The notes: generated from the sequence alone by a model not told the origin. A stretch of 64,000 nt of DNA from Mobilicoccus massiliensis (GCF_000826525.2 NZ_LN651325.1:62001-126000); one strand, 5' to 3'; counted from the first letter of the stretch, positions 15,450 through 24,768 are shown. Numbers and translations: made by a program.

Positions 15450-16532
15450 TCAGCGCGCGCGTTCCATCAGTACCCGCGCGACCCGGTCGGCGGTGTGACC
15501 ATCGCCGTACGGGGTGCCGCGGTCGGTGGTGGGGGCCTCGCGCAGGGCGACGTCGGCGAGCCGGGTGAGGTCGTTGTCGAGGATGTTCCAGCCGCCCTCG
15601 AGCGTCTCGACCCACTCGGTCTCGGGGCGGATCGTCGTGCACGGTGTGCCGAGGAGATAGGCCTCCTTCTGCAGGCCACCGGAGTCGGTGACGACGCCGG
15701 CGGCGCCCATGACCGCGCGGACCATCTCGGGGTAGGCGAGCGGGGTGGTGCCGAAGAGGGATCCGCCGACGAGGTCGAGCCCGTGCTGCTGGGCCTTGGC
15801 GACGAGCCGGGGGTGGGCGAGCAGCACGACCGGTGCGGGGGCCGCGCGCAGCGCGTCGAGGATCGCGCCCAGACGTTCGGGGGTGTCGGTGTTGTCGGGG
15901 CGGTGGATCGTCGCGAGCAGGAACGGCCGGGACAGGTCGAGGTCGCCGACGCCGGAGACGTCGAGTGCGTCGCTGAGCGGCGTGTCGGCCACCTGGTCGC
16001 GCACCTTGAAGCACACGTCGGTCATCACGTCGCCGACCATGATCGACCGCTCGGCGAGGCCCTCGTGCGCGAGGTGGCGCATCGCCTCGTCGGTGGGCGC
16101 GAGCAGCAGGTCGGCGGCGTGGTCGGTGAGCACCCGGTTGTGCTCCTCGGGCATGCGCCGGTTGAACGAGCGCAGGCCCGCCTCGAGGTGCGCGACCGGC
16201 AGGTGCATCTTCACGGCCGAGACGGCCGCGGCGAGCGTGGAGTTCGTGTCGCCGTAGACGAGGACCCAGTCGGGACGGTGCTCGTCGAGCACCGGGTCGA
16301 GCCCGGCGAGCATCGAGCCGGTCTGCACACCGTGGCTGCCGGAGCCGACGCCGAGGTGGACGTCGGGCTTGGGGATGCCCAGGTCGTCGAAGAACACGTC
16401 CGACATCACGGCGTCGTAGTGCTGCCCGGTGTGGACGATGACGTGCTCGACACCCGCGGAGGTGAGCGCGGTGGCGACCGGGCCGAGCTTGACGAACTGC
16501 GGGCGAGCGCCGACGACACTCAGAACCTTCAT
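15450..16532 (-). CDS. non-hydrolysing UDP-HexNAc 2-epimerase (WecB/WbpI type)
   Basis: A 360-residue NDP-sugar 2-epimerase. Motifs include the N-terminal VVGARPQFVK, HTGQHYD, the YGDTNS loop, HLEAGLRS and the C-terminal TDSGGLQKEAYLLG. The segment RPETEWVET, rather than RxxTERPE, is more like enzymes acting on the diacetamido-uronic acid (WbpI) than like classical WecB. This is an inference from memory. GAAAGGT precedes the ATG at 16532. It is divergently transcribed from the DegT-Gfo/Idh pair, and all belong to one sugar-nucleotide pathway. Confidence 0.88.
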   Translation of the reverse strand: MKVLSVVGARPQFVKLGPVATALTSAGVEHVIVHTGQHYDAVMSDVFFDDLGIPKPDVHLGVGSGSHGVQTGSMLAGLDPVLDEHRPDWVLVYGDTNSTLAAAVSAVKMHLPVAHLEAGLRSFNRRMPEEHNRVLTDHAADLLLAPTDEAMRHLAHEGLAERSIMVGDVMTDVCFKVRDQVADTPLSDALDVSGVGDLDLSRPFLLATIHRPDNTDTPERLGAILDALRAAPAPVVLLAHPRLVAKAQQHGLDLVGGSLFGTTPLAYPEMVRAVMGAAGVVTDSGGLQKEAYLLGTPCTTIRPETEWVETLEGGWNILDNDLTRLADVALREAPTTDRGTPYGDGHTADRVARVLMERAR

Positions 16533-16568
16533 CGGGGTGACCTTTCACGTGCGGACCTGGTGCGACGG

Positions 16569-16574
16569 TAGGCT
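16569..16574 (+). promoter_or_regulatory. -10 element upstream of the DegT operon
   Basis: TAGGCT is identical to the hexamers before manB and ahcY. It would give an mRNA leader of about 210 nt before the DegT start at 16791. Confidence 0.45.
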
Positions 16575-16790
16575 GGCGGGCGGTGACGGCCGTGCCTGAC
16601 GCCGCCCATTCTGCCCCGAGCACCAGCGCGGGGCGTGGACCGGCTCGATGCCGCGTCGAGACGACACTCGGCGGGGGCGCCACGTCCGGGATGGGTGCGG
16701 GGGGCAGCCGTCGGCGCACTGAGGGCCCGCGACCTCCTGGTCGAGGGTCATCGACGATCAAGCGGTACGCCTGGAAGGGGCAACCTCGAC

Positions 16791-17885
16791 ATGACCGACT
16801 TCATCCCTCCCGCCAAGCCCCTCATCGGTGATGAGGAACGCGCAGCGGTCGACCGGGTGCTGCGCAGTGGAATGCTCGCCCAGGGCCCGGAGGTCAAGGC
16901 GTTCGAGCAGGAGTTCTCCGAGCACTTCGGCCTCGGTCGCGAGTGCGTGGCCGTGAACTCCGGCACGTCGGGTCAGCACCTGGGCATGCTCGCCGCCGGC
17001 GTCGGCCCCGGTGACGAGGTCATCGTGCCGTCGTTCACGTTCGCCGCCACGGCGAACTCCGTGGCACTCACGGGGGCCACACCGGTGTTCGCCGACATCG
17101 AGGAGGGCAGCTTCTGCCTCGACCCGAAGAGCGTGGAGTCGGTCATCACCGAGCGCACGGTCGGCATCATGCCGGTGCACCTCTACGGCCACCCGGCGAA
17201 CATGCCGGCGCTCATCGAGTTGGCCCGCCGGCACGACCTGATGATCTTCGAGGACGCCGCGCAGGCACACGGCGCGTCGCTCGACGGCACGCCGGTCGGC
17301 GCGTTCGGCGCCTGGGGGATGTTCAGCCTGTACCCCACCAAGAACATGACCTCCGGTGAGGGCGGAATGGTCTCCTGCGAGACCCCCGAACTGGCCCGCA
17401 AGGTGAGGCTCTACCGCAACCAGGGCATGGAGAAGCAGTACCACAACGAGGTCGTCGGCCTGAACAACCGCATGACCGACATCCACGCCGCGATCGGCCG
17501 TGAGCAGCTGAAGAAGGTCGACGCGTGGACGCGCACGCGTCAGCAGAACGCCGAGTTCCTCTCGGCCAACCTCGAGGGCGTGACGACGCCGCCGGTGGCC
17601 GAGGGCGCGGTGCACGTGTACCACCAGTACACGATCCGGGTGCCCGAGGGCCGCGACGAGTTCTCCGCGGCGCTCAAGAGCGAGTACAACGTCGGCTCGG
17701 GCATGTTCTACCCGGTGCCCAACCACGAGCTCGCCCCGTTCGCGGGCAACGCACACGCCGACCTGCCGGCCACGGCCAAGGCCGCCGCCGAGTGCCTGTC
17801 GCTGCCGGTTCACCCGAGCGTCGACCGTTCCGGTCTCGAGCGCATCGTCGAGGCCGTCAACGCGCTCGCGAAGGCGGGTGCGTGA
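16791..17885 (+). CDS. DegT/DnrJ/EryC1/StrS sugar aminotransferase
   Basis: A 364-residue PLP-dependent aminotransferase that converts a keto-UDP-sugar to an amino sugar. The FEDAAQAHGA motif holds the cofactor-contacting Asp. The Schiff-base lysine is in SLYPTKNMTSGEGG, and the N-terminal region has NSGTSGQHLGMLA. The protein fits WbpE/WlbC-type 3-aminotransferases, consistent with the adjacent 3-dehydrogenase-like gene. GGAAGGGG lies about 9 nt before the ATG. The stop overlaps the next start as TGATG. Confidence 0.9.
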   Translation: MTDFIPPAKPLIGDEERAAVDRVLRSGMLAQGPEVKAFEQEFSEHFGLGRECVAVNSGTSGQHLGMLAAGVGPGDEVIVPSFTFAATANSVALTGATPVFADIEEGSFCLDPKSVESVITERTVGIMPVHLYGHPANMPALIELARRHDLMIFEDAAQAHGASLDGTPVGAFGAWGMFSLYPTKNMTSGEGGMVSCETPELARKVRLYRNQGMEKQYHNEVVGLNNRMTDIHAAIGREQLKKVDAWTRTRQQNAEFLSANLEGVTTPPVAEGAVHVYHQYTIRVPEGRDEFSAALKSEYNVGSGMFYPVPNHELAPFAGNAHADLPATAKAAAECLSLPVHPSVDRSGLERIVEAVNALAKAGA

Positions 17886-18874
17886 TGGCGAACCTGCGCG
17901 CGGGCCTCATCGGCCTCGGCATGATGGGCCGCCACCATGGCCGCGTTCTCGCCGGCCTCGAGGGCGTCGACCTCGTCGCGGTCGCCGACGCGAGCGGGCA
18001 GGATCCGCACGGAGTCGCCAAGGGCCGCCCGTTGCTGTCGAGCATCGACGAGCTCATCGAGCAGAACCTCGACTACTGCATGGTGGCGGTGCCCACCGCC
18101 TACCACGTCGACGTCGCGCTCGCCCTGGCCGACGCCGGTGTGCACGCGATGATCGAGAAGCCGCTCGCCACCGATACCCCGGGCGCTCAGAAGATCGCCG
18201 ACGCGTTCTCCGAGAAGGGCCTGGTCGGCGCGGTCGGTCACATCGAGCGGTACAACCCGGCGCTGCAGCAGGCCAGGGCCCGCATCGAGAACGGTGACCT
18301 CGGCGACGTCTACCAGATCATCACCCGGCGCCAGGGTCCGTTCCCGGCCCGCATCGCCGACGTGGGCGTGGTCAAGGACCTCGCGACCCACGACATCGAC
18401 CTCACGAGCTGGGTGCGTCAGCAGCCGTTCGCCGCGGTCGCTGCGCGCACCGCCTACCGCAGCGGTCGGGAGTTCGAGGACATGGTGAGCGTCACCGGCC
18501 AGCTCGCGGACGGCACGATCACGAGCCACCTCGTCAACTGGCTCAGCCCGTTCAAGGAGCGCATCACGGTCATCACCGGCGAGAAGGGCGCGTTCGTCGC
18601 CGACACCCTCACCGCCGACCTCACGTTCCACGCCAACGGCAACGTGCGCACCGAGTGGGACGACGTCGCGAACTTCCGCGGGGTCTCCGAGGGCGACGTC
18701 GTGCGCTACGCGATCCCCAAGCGCGAGCCGCTGCTCGTCGAGCACGAGAACTTCCGTGACGCGGTGCTGGGCAGGGACGCCGACATCGTCACCCTCGAGC
18801 AGGGGTCCGCGGTCGTCCGGGTCGCCGAGGCCGTCCTCGAGTCGGCTCAGGCCGGACGCACGATCGATCTCTGA
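17885..18874 (+). CDS. Gfo/Idh/MocA sugar dehydrogenase, probable UDP-GlcNAc(A) 3-dehydrogenase
   Basis: A 329-residue NAD-dependent oxidoreductase with the Rossmann motif GLIGLGMMGRHH and the catalytic lysine motif EKPLA. GHIERYNPAL matches the substrate loop of UDP-GlcNAc 3-dehydrogenases (GnnA/WbpB group). It would make the 3-keto substrate used by the DegT aminotransferase with which it overlaps by one base. With the dehydrogenase at 8926 and the epimerase at 15450, this covers four of the five steps to UDP-ManNAc3NAcA. An N-acetyltransferase of the WbpD type is not visible in the window. Confidence 0.87.
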   Translation: MANLRAGLIGLGMMGRHHGRVLAGLEGVDLVAVADASGQDPHGVAKGRPLLSSIDELIEQNLDYCMVAVPTAYHVDVALALADAGVHAMIEKPLATDTPGAQKIADAFSEKGLVGAVGHIERYNPALQQARARIENGDLGDVYQIITRRQGPFPARIADVGVVKDLATHDIDLTSWVRQQPFAAVAARTAYRSGREFEDMVSVTGQLADGTITSHLVNWLSPFKERITVITGEKGAFVADTLTADLTFHANGNVRTEWDDVANFRGVSEGDVVRYAIPKREPLLVEHENFRDAVLGRDADIVTLEQGSAVVRVAEAVLESAQAGRTIDL

Positions 18875-18895
18875 GCCGAGCGCCGGCCCACGTAA

Positions 18896-19001
18896 CCTCG
18901 ATCTCTTTCGAGGATCGCACTCGGGCCTCTGACCTGCACTTTCGGTGCCGGGTCGGGGGCCTGAGTCGTGCCGGCGCCGGCCGAGACGGTCAAGTCTCGG
19001 C
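18896..19001 (+). promoter_or_regulatory. cluster of strong hairpins before the SpoIID gene
   Basis: Three hairpins follow a TAACCT -10-like hexamer (18893). CCTCGA/TCGAGG is at 18896-18913. A long stem pairs 18920-18934 with 18951-18965 (15 pairs including three G-U) and encloses GCAC/GTGC at 18936-18948. GCCGAGAC/GTCTCGGC is at 18980-19001. There is no T-tract. This is either a terminator for the upstream sugar operon or a structured leader controlling the secreted protein downstream. Confidence 0.6.
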
Positions 19002-19024
19002 GGTCTCGGGCCGATGAGAGGGGC

Positions 19025-20761
19025 GTGAAGCCGCTCACCCTCGCCCGTGCCGCCGTCGTGCCCGCCCTCGGATTCGCGCTCCTCGCCGCCGATCTCGGCG
19101 TCGCCCCGATCGCCGCACACGCGGCCGATCCGGTGACGACCGTGCCGGAGGACGGACGGGTCACTCTCGACGGCCGAGGCTACGGCCACGGCCGGGGGAT
19201 GAGCCAGTGGGGCGCGTACGGAGCCGCCGACGCCGGCCTCTCCTGGCCCCAGATCCTCTCGTTCTACTACCCGGGCGCCACGCAGGCCAGGCAGGCGAAC
19301 TCGGAGATGCGCGTGTGGATCTCGCGGGACAACGACGGGATCACGAACATTCCCAAGCAGCTCGAGCTGCAGGCGATCGTCGGCCGCCAGAGCTACGGGC
19401 TGCCGGGCGGGCCGGGCCACGGGCCCTGGCGTGTCGTGCCGAGCGGTAAGGGCGTCGCGCTGCAGTTCATGGACATCAGCGGCACGTGGCAGAACTTCCG
19501 CATCCCGGCGACCGACACCGTGGTGTTCACGGCCGGCGACACCGTGGAGGTGACGATGCCCGGGGGTGCCGCCGAGGCGTTCCCCGGGCGGGTGATCGCC
19601 CGCCGCGAGGGGAACAAGGTCATCACCATCGTCTCGACGACGACGGAGCGCTACCTGCGCGGGGTCGTGCCCAACGAGATGCCGTCCTCGTGGCACAAGA
19701 ACGCGATCGCGGCGCAGTCGGTGGCCGCGCGCACGTACGCCTCGGCCTATCGGGCACGCAAGCGGGCCGCCGGCGCCCCGTGGGACATCTGCGACACGGT
19801 CGCCTGCCAGGTCTACCGCGGCGCCGCGTCCTCGTCTCAAGGTCGCCGAACGCCCCTCGACGATGCTCGCGCCAACGCCGCCATCGCCCTCACCTCCGGC
19901 ACGGTGCTCAAGACGCCGGGCAACAACTTCGTGTTCGCGGAGTTCTCGGCCTCCAACGGCGGCTACACCGTCGACGGCGGCGCGTTCTCGCAGGTCGCGA
20001 AGCCGGACCCCTACGACGGTCGCAAGCAGACCTCCGGAGGTGTGTGGACGAAGGACGTCGCCGCCGCCACGCTCGAGCGTCAGTTCGGCCTCGGCAAGCT
20101 CCAGTCGCTGCAGGTGGTCTCACGCGACGGCAACGGCACGCTCGGCGGCCGCGTCAAGACGGTGCGGCTCGTCGGGGCGACCCGCAGCGTCGACGTCAGC
20201 GGCGCCAAACTGCGCCAGGTGCTCGGGCTGCGCTCCGAATGGTTCGCGATCAGCGCCGCCGACGGCACGACGCGTCCGGGCACCCCCGGCCTGCCCGCTA
20301 CTCCGAAACCGGCCCCCACGCCCGTCGGCCCGACCACGCTCGTCGCCGAGTGGAGCGGAGACCGCACTCCCGACCGCCTGCGCATCTCGGGCGGGCGGCT
20401 CGTCATCGAACGCGGTCTCGGCCGCGGTCGCTACGCCAAGGCCGCCCCGGTGGCGAAGTCGCCCACCCGCCTCGCCCGTCTCGTCGGCGTCGGCGACGTC
20501 GACTACGACCGTCGTGCCGATGTCGTCGCCGTCGACACGAGCAACCGCCTCGTCGTGCTGCGCGGGAACGGCAAGGCCGGGGTGCTCGCGGCCCGGACCC
20601 TCGGCGGAGGCTGGGGCGCGTTCCGAGCCCTCGAACTGCGCGACGTGACCAAGGACCGACGTGCCGACGTCATCGCGACGGCCCGCGACGGGCGGCGCAC
20701 CCTGTACGTCGGCACCGCCAAGGCGACGGTCGTCAAGAAGGGCGCGTACACGGGCCGCTGA
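19025..20761 (+). CDS. secreted SpoIID/LytB-domain protein with VCBS/FG-GAP-like repeats
   Basis: A 578-residue exported protein. With the GTG at 19025 it opens with a clean signal peptide (Met-Lys, a hydrophobic core, cleavage near Ala-His-Ala). The SpoIID domain follows, with YGHGRGMSQWGA, then YLRGVVPNEMPSSW and AIAAQSVAARTYA. SpoIID-family proteins act on peptidoglycan glycan strands in sporulation and wall remodelling. The C-terminal third has two calcium-loop-like repeats (VGDVDYDRRADVVAVD and LRDVTKDRRADVIATA). An alternative GTG at 18968 sits 2 nt after a hairpin and adds 19 residues. Confidence 0.87.
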   Translation: MKPLTLARAAVVPALGFALLAADLGVAPIAAHAADPVTTVPEDGRVTLDGRGYGHGRGMSQWGAYGAADAGLSWPQILSFYYPGATQARQANSEMRVWISRDNDGITNIPKQLELQAIVGRQSYGLPGGPGHGPWRVVPSGKGVALQFMDISGTWQNFRIPATDTVVFTAGDTVEVTMPGGAAEAFPGRVIARREGNKVITIVSTTTERYLRGVVPNEMPSSWHKNAIAAQSVAARTYASAYRARKRAAGAPWDICDTVACQVYRGAASSSQGRRTPLDDARANAAIALTSGTVLKTPGNNFVFAEFSASNGGYTVDGGAFSQVAKPDPYDGRKQTSGGVWTKDVAAATLERQFGLGKLQSLQVVSRDGNGTLGGRVKTVRLVGATRSVDVSGAKLRQVLGLRSEWFAISAADGTTRPGTPGLPATPKPAPTPVGPTTLVAEWSGDRTPDRLRISGGRLVIERGLGRGRYAKAAPVAKSPTRLARLVGVGDVDYDRRADVVAVDTSNRLVVLRGNGKAGVLAARTLGGGWGAFRALELRDVTKDRRADVIATARDGRRTLYVGTAKATVVKKGAYTGR

Positions 20762-20795
20762 TCTCGGGAGGCGCACACGAGGTGCCGACACGGCA

Positions 20796-20836
20796 ACGCT
20801 CGGGCGAGCGGGCCACCGGCCCATCCGCCCGAGCGT
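20796..20836. terminator. bidirectional terminator between SpoIID and CoA-transferase genes
   Basis: The arms 20796-20806 and 20826-20836 (11 bp) are perfectly complementary, with an inner GGGCC/GGCCC pair. They lie between convergent genes. Confidence 0.75.
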
Positions 20837-20851
20837 GTGTGGAACGCCGAC

Positions 20852-21508
20852 TCAGTCGCCCAGGTGGGTCGTCGTGATGTCGACCTCGAACGGGGCGTCG
20901 GTGCGCTCGCGCACCTCGTCCTCGGTGACACCCTCGGCGAGTTCGCGCAGCACGAGCCCGTTCTCGGTGACGTCGAAGACGCACAGGTCGGTGATGATGC
21001 GCTGCACGACACCCAGGCCGGTGATGGGCAGGGTGCAGGCGCGAAGGATCTTGGCGCCACCCTTGCGGTCGTTGTGGTCCATGAGCACGATGACCTTCTT
21101 CGCGCCGTGGACCAGGTCCATCGCGCCGCCCATGCCCTTGACCATCTTGCCGGGGATCATCCAGTTCGCGATGTCACCGGCCGCGCTCACCTGCATCGCA
21201 CCGAGGATCGCGGCGTCGACCTTGCCGGCTCGGATCATGCCGAAGCTCGTTGCGGAGTCGAAGTACGAGGCGCCCTTGCGCACCGTCACGGTCTCCTTGC
21301 CCGCGTTGATGAGGTCGGGGTCGACGTTCTCCTCGGTCGGGTAGGCCCCGGTGCCGAGGATGCCGTTCTCGGACTGCAGGACGAGTTCGACGTCGTCGCC
21401 CACGTAGTTGGGCACGAGCGTCGGCATGCCGATACCGAGGTTGACGTAGTCGCCGTTCTTCAGCTCCTTGGCCGCGCGGGCGGCCATCTGCTCACGAGTG
21501 AGAGCCAT
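20852..21508 (-). CDS. scoB: 3-oxoacid CoA-transferase subunit B
   Basis: A 218-residue beta subunit of a class I CoA-transferase (succinyl-CoA:3-oxoacid or 3-oxoadipate type). The catalytic Glu is in LQSENGILG, with GIGMPTLV near the N-terminus and [11 protein letters not shown]. It transfers CoA between succinyl-CoA and a 3-oxoacid such as acetoacetate. GAAGGAG precedes the ATG by about 9 nt, within the end of scoA. It is 1 nt downstream of scoA, so the subunits are coupled. No pca or thiolase genes are nearby, which favours ketone-body/acetoacetate use. Confidence 0.92.
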   Translation of the reverse strand: MALTREQMAARAAKELKNGDYVNLGIGMPTLVPNYVGDDVELVLQSENGILGTGAYPTEENVDPDLINAGKETVTVRKGASYFDSATSFGMIRAGKVDAAILGAMQVSAAGDIANWMIPGKMVKGMGGAMDLVHGAKKVIVLMDHNDRKGGAKILRACTLPITGLGVVQRIITDLCVFDVTENGLVLRELAEGVTEDEVRERTDAPFEVDITTTHLGD

Positions 21509-21509
21509 C

Positions 21510-22292
21510 TCAGTTCGCTCCTTCGCTCGGGCTCACGGTGCGGCGCTCGATGCGCTTCTCGGCGGCCTGCTCGGGGGTGAGGAGGACGACGCGGTGGACG
21601 AAGATGCCGGGCAGGTGCACCTCGTCTGGGTCGATCTCGCCGGGCTCGACGAGTTCCTCGACCTCGGCGATCGTGATCCTGCCCGCCATGGCGCACGGCG
21701 GGTTGAAGTTGCGGGCGGCCTTGTTGAACACGAGGTTGCCGTACCGGTCGCCCTTCCACGCACGCACGATGCCGTAGTCGGTGCGGATCGCGTCCTCGAG
21801 CACGAACGTCTTCATCTCGCCGTCGACCTCGAAGGCCCGCGTGTCCTTGGGCTCGGAGGCCTTGACGACATTGCCGTCGGCGTCGTACCGCAGCGGCAGC
21901 CCGCCCTCGGCGACCTGAGTGCCGACCCCCGTCTGCGTGTAGAACGCGGCGATGCCCGCGCCGCCGGCCCGCATCTTCTCGGCGAGCGTGCCCTGCGGGG
22001 TGAGTTCGACCTCGAGCTCACCGTGCAGGTACTGGCGCTCGAACTCCTTGTTCTCACCGACATAGGAGGCCTGGATACGGCGAAGACGCTTGTCGCGCAG
22101 CAGGATTCCGAGCCCCCAATCGTCGACGCCGCAGTTGTTGGAGACCACTGACAGGTCGGAGGCGCCCTGCTCGTGCAACGCCTGGATCAGCGTCGAGGGG
22201 ATGCCGCAGAGGCCGAAGCCTCCGACCGACAACGTGGCTCCGTCGGGGATGTCAGCGACCGCTTCGGCCGCGCTGTTGACGACTTTGTCCAT
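21510..22292 (-). CDS. scoA: 3-oxoacid CoA-transferase subunit A
   Basis: A 260-residue alpha subunit. The CoA-binding GGFGLCGIP motif is at the N-terminus, with [12 protein letters not shown] and the C-terminal [14 protein letters not shown] motif. At 260 residues it is longer than the PcaI type (about 230), which matches ScoA. TAGAGT (22305-22300 on the minus strand) ends 7 nt before the ATG, indicating a leaderless mRNA. It heads the scoA-scoB operon and diverges from the peptidoglycan-binding gene. Confidence 0.92.
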   Translation of the reverse strand: MDKVVNSAAEAVADIPDGATLSVGGFGLCGIPSTLIQALHEQGASDLSVVSNNCGVDDWGLGILLRDKRLRRIQASYVGENKEFERQYLHGELEVELTPQGTLAEKMRAGGAGIAAFYTQTGVGTQVAEGGLPLRYDADGNVVKASEPKDTRAFEVDGEMKTFVLEDAIRTDYGIVRAWKGDRYGNLVFNKAARNFNPPCAMAGRITIAEVEELVEPGEIDPDEVHLPGIFVHRVVLLTPEQAAEKRIERRTVSPSEGAN

Positions 22293-22526
22293 GGCCCGGA
22301 CTCTACCGGCCGAGACCGGTTCCAGGGGGCCCGCGCACGGGCGGTCCCGGGGCGGCGGAACGCCCGCGCGGGTGTGCGCAGGCGGTCTCCTGCGCGTCTT
22401 TCCTCAGGCTGCCGCCGGGGGCGCCGACGAAGAGGACGTCCCCCCCCAGACACGGCGGCCGATCCGGCCGCTGCCGCACGGCGTGCTCCACCTCTGCCTG
22501 CCGCCGTCGACTCCCCGGAGGCCGCC
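22293..22526. other. divergent intergenic region
   Basis: It holds the scoA leaderless promoter (TAGAGT) on the minus strand, a C7 run near 22440 and GC-rich sequence that serves as the leader of the rightward gene. No gene is evident. Confidence 0.5.
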
Positions 22527-24050
22527 TTGACCCGTCACGACGCCGTGACCTCGCCCGCCTTACGCCGCACTCTCGCGATCGCGCTCGCGGGCGCCACGCT
22601 GCTCGGCGTCGTCGCCCAGAGCGCTGCCGCCGAGGGAGGCGACGAGCACGGCGCCGGCGGCCTCGTCCTGCGCGGCCCCGTCGCCGGTGCCCGCCCCCTC
22701 ACCCTCGGTGTCATGCTCCCGACGCCGCGCAGCGCCGCGTCGCTGCCCTCGTCGCTCGACGCCCGCCCCACCTACCAGCCCGGGGTGTCGTGCGATCCCG
22801 TCGACCGCGCCGGCTCGGTCAAGCTCGGCCGGCTGCTCGTCGACACCTACCGCACGGGCGTCTTCGGAGTCTCCCGCAACTGCGACGGCACGCTGAGCGA
22901 ACACCACGAGGGCCGGGCCGTCGACTGGATGCTCGACGTGCGCAACCCGGAGCAGAAGGCCGTCGCGGACGCGTTTCTCGCCTGGCTCACGGCGAACGAC
23001 GGCGAGAAGGCGCGCCGTCTCGGCATCCAGTACGTCATCTGGAACCGGACGATGTGGCGGGCCTACGCGCCCGAGCGTGGATTCACTCCGTACTCCGGCG
23101 CCAGTCCGCACACCGACCACATCCACCTCTCGCTCACGTGGGACGGGGCGATGGGCCGCACCTCGTGGTGGAGCGGAGTGCCCCTGACCACGCAGGACGT
23201 TGGCACCTGCCGTGTCTATGCGGGCCAGCCCGCCCCGCTCTACACGGGCCGGCGTACGACGCCGTGCCCGTCGTGGCTGCCCGCGGCGCCACCCTCGCCG
23301 CTGCCCGTCGTCGCGATCGGATCGCGGGATCGTGCCAACGTCCTGCGCGGCCAGTTCGCGATCGGGATCACGGCCGACGGCGTCTTCGGACGCGGCACCC
23401 AGCAGGCCGTTCTCGCCTACCAGAGGGCCAACGGTCTGCCGACCTCCGGCGCGTTCGACAAGGCGACGTGGAACCGGCTCGTGCCGGCGGCACCGGTGCC
23501 CCCGGCGACGGTCGGGACTCCTGCGCCCGCCACCGGCAGCAACGACACGGCGCCCCGACCCGTCGTCACGGCACCCGAGCCCGCCGCCCCCAAGCCCAAG
23601 GTGGCGCTGCCGGCGACGGTCACCCGTCCCCTCGACGCGTACAAGAAGACGGTGCTGCGGCCGGGCTCGACCGGCACGCCGGTGCGGGCGCTGCAGTCGG
23701 CCCTCGGTGTGCGCGTCACCGGCCGCATGGACGCCGCCACCGTCGCCGCGGTCAAGAGGGTCCAGGCGCGCTGGCGTCTGCGGACGACCGGCGTCGTCGA
23801 TCTGCGCACGTGGAATCGCGCGGAACTCACCCGCTACCCGTGGCTCGGATACACCAACAAGACGCTGAGGCGGGGATCGACGGGCCCGGCGGTCGTCGCG
23901 CTGCAGAAGGCCTTGAAGGTCGGTGCGGACGGGCAGTTCGGACCGGCCACCCAGCGTGCCGTACAGGCGGTGCAGTCGCGTTACGGCCTGACGGCCGGGG
24001 GCGTCGTCGACGTCGCCACGTGGCGCGCGATCACGCACGCGGCGCGCTGA
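22527..24050 (+). CDS. secreted peptidoglycan-binding protein with an M15/VanY-like domain
   Basis: A 507-residue exported protein. I chose a TTG start at 22527 because GGAGG lies 5 nt upstream and a signal peptide follows (basic start, hydrophobic core, cleavage near Ala-Ala-Ala-Glu). The middle domain has SEHHEGRAVDW and SPHTDHIHLS, a pattern of metal-binding His/Asp residues like peptidase M15/VanY-type enzymes. The C-terminal half carries three PG_binding_1 repeats (near ITADGVFGRGTQQAV, VTGRMDAATVAAVK and VGADGQFGPATQRAV). Wall hydrolysis is likely but unproved. The last 20 nt overlap the convergent TIGR03089 gene. Confidence 0.87.
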   Translation: MTRHDAVTSPALRRTLAIALAGATLLGVVAQSAAAEGGDEHGAGGLVLRGPVAGARPLTLGVMLPTPRSAASLPSSLDARPTYQPGVSCDPVDRAGSVKLGRLLVDTYRTGVFGVSRNCDGTLSEHHEGRAVDWMLDVRNPEQKAVADAFLAWLTANDGEKARRLGIQYVIWNRTMWRAYAPERGFTPYSGASPHTDHIHLSLTWDGAMGRTSWWSGVPLTTQDVGTCRVYAGQPAPLYTGRRTTPCPSWLPAAPPSPLPVVAIGSRDRANVLRGQFAIGITADGVFGRGTQQAVLAYQRANGLPTSGAFDKATWNRLVPAAPVPPATVGTPAPATGSNDTAPRPVVTAPEPAAPKPKVALPATVTRPLDAYKKTVLRPGSTGTPVRALQSALGVRVTGRMDAATVAAVKRVQARWRLRTTGVVDLRTWNRAELTRYPWLGYTNKTLRRGSTGPAVVALQKALKVGADGQFGPATQRAVQAVQSRYGLTAGGVVDVATWRAITHAAR

Positions 24051-24768
24051 CCCCCTCGCTCTCGAGGACGTCGGCGAAGGCGCCGGAGGTCGGATCGCCG
24101 CCGTGATCGGCCTCCCAGGCGGGATCGGTGAGGACGACCGAGCCGCCCCCCGCCCACGCCGACGTGGCCGCGAGCAGGACCTCGGTGAGCGAGACCGAGC
24201 CGGAGACGTGGATCCGGTCGGCGGTGCCCGCGCCGACGAGGTTCGCGTACGCGATCTCACCCGCGGGGGAGTCGGCGACCAGGGCGATGTCGTCGTCGGA
24301 GGCGCGGTCGTAGGGCTCCATCTCGTCGGCGTAGGAGAGCAGGGTCGCGGCCTCGTCGATCACCCCGTCCGGCAGATCGACCGGGCTGCGGCGCGCGAGG
24401 GCCGCGCGGGTCAGGCCGACGACGACCTCCGCCGCCTCGGCGTCGACCTCGCCCGAGGCGAGGCGCTCGCCGTCGGCCACGAGCACGTCCACCCGTTCGG
24501 AGCCGTCGCGGGTCTGCACCGTTCCACCGACGGTCCATGTCGCGAGGGCCCAGACGAGCAGCCGCCAGTGCGGCGCACCCTCGAGCCGGACCCGCGTGCC
24601 GACCTCGGCGTCGAGGTCCTCCTGGAGCAGGTCAGCGGCCTTGGCGACCCACGTCGACAACACCCGGCCCGAGAGCTCGATCCGCTCGCCGGGGGCGTGC
24701 CAGATGATCCGGGGCCGGGCGGAGTCACCGGATCGCAGCAGTCGCATGAGCTCATCGGGACGCGTCAT
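24031..24768 (-). CDS. TIGR03089 family protein
   Basis: A 245-residue protein related to the N-terminal part of acyl-CoA synthetases but lacking the AMP-binding and C-terminal lid motifs. It fits the actinobacterial TIGR03089 family: it opens with a short helix, then RIIWHAPGERIELSGRVLSTWVAKAADLL. The function is unknown. It is found across high-GC Gram-positives, often near wall or cell-cycle genes. It overlaps the 3' end of the peptidoglycan-binding gene by 20 nt on the opposite strand. Confidence 0.85.
   Translation of the reverse strand: MTRPDELMRLLRSGDSARPRIIWHAPGERIELSGRVLSTWVAKAADLLQEDLDAEVGTRVRLEGAPHWRLLVWALATWTVGGTVQTRDGSERVDVLVADGERLASGEVDAEAAEVVVGLTRAALARRSPVDLPDGVIDEAATLLSYADEMEPYDRASDDDIALVADSPAGEIAYANLVGAGTADRIHVSGSVSLTEVLLAATSAWAGGGSVVLTDPAWEADHGGDPTSGAFADVLESEGVSAPRA

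Noticed and set aside
16583..16831. 82-codon frame beginning after TAGGCT
   Set aside because: Low-complexity product overlapping the start of the DegT gene. More likely leader sequence.
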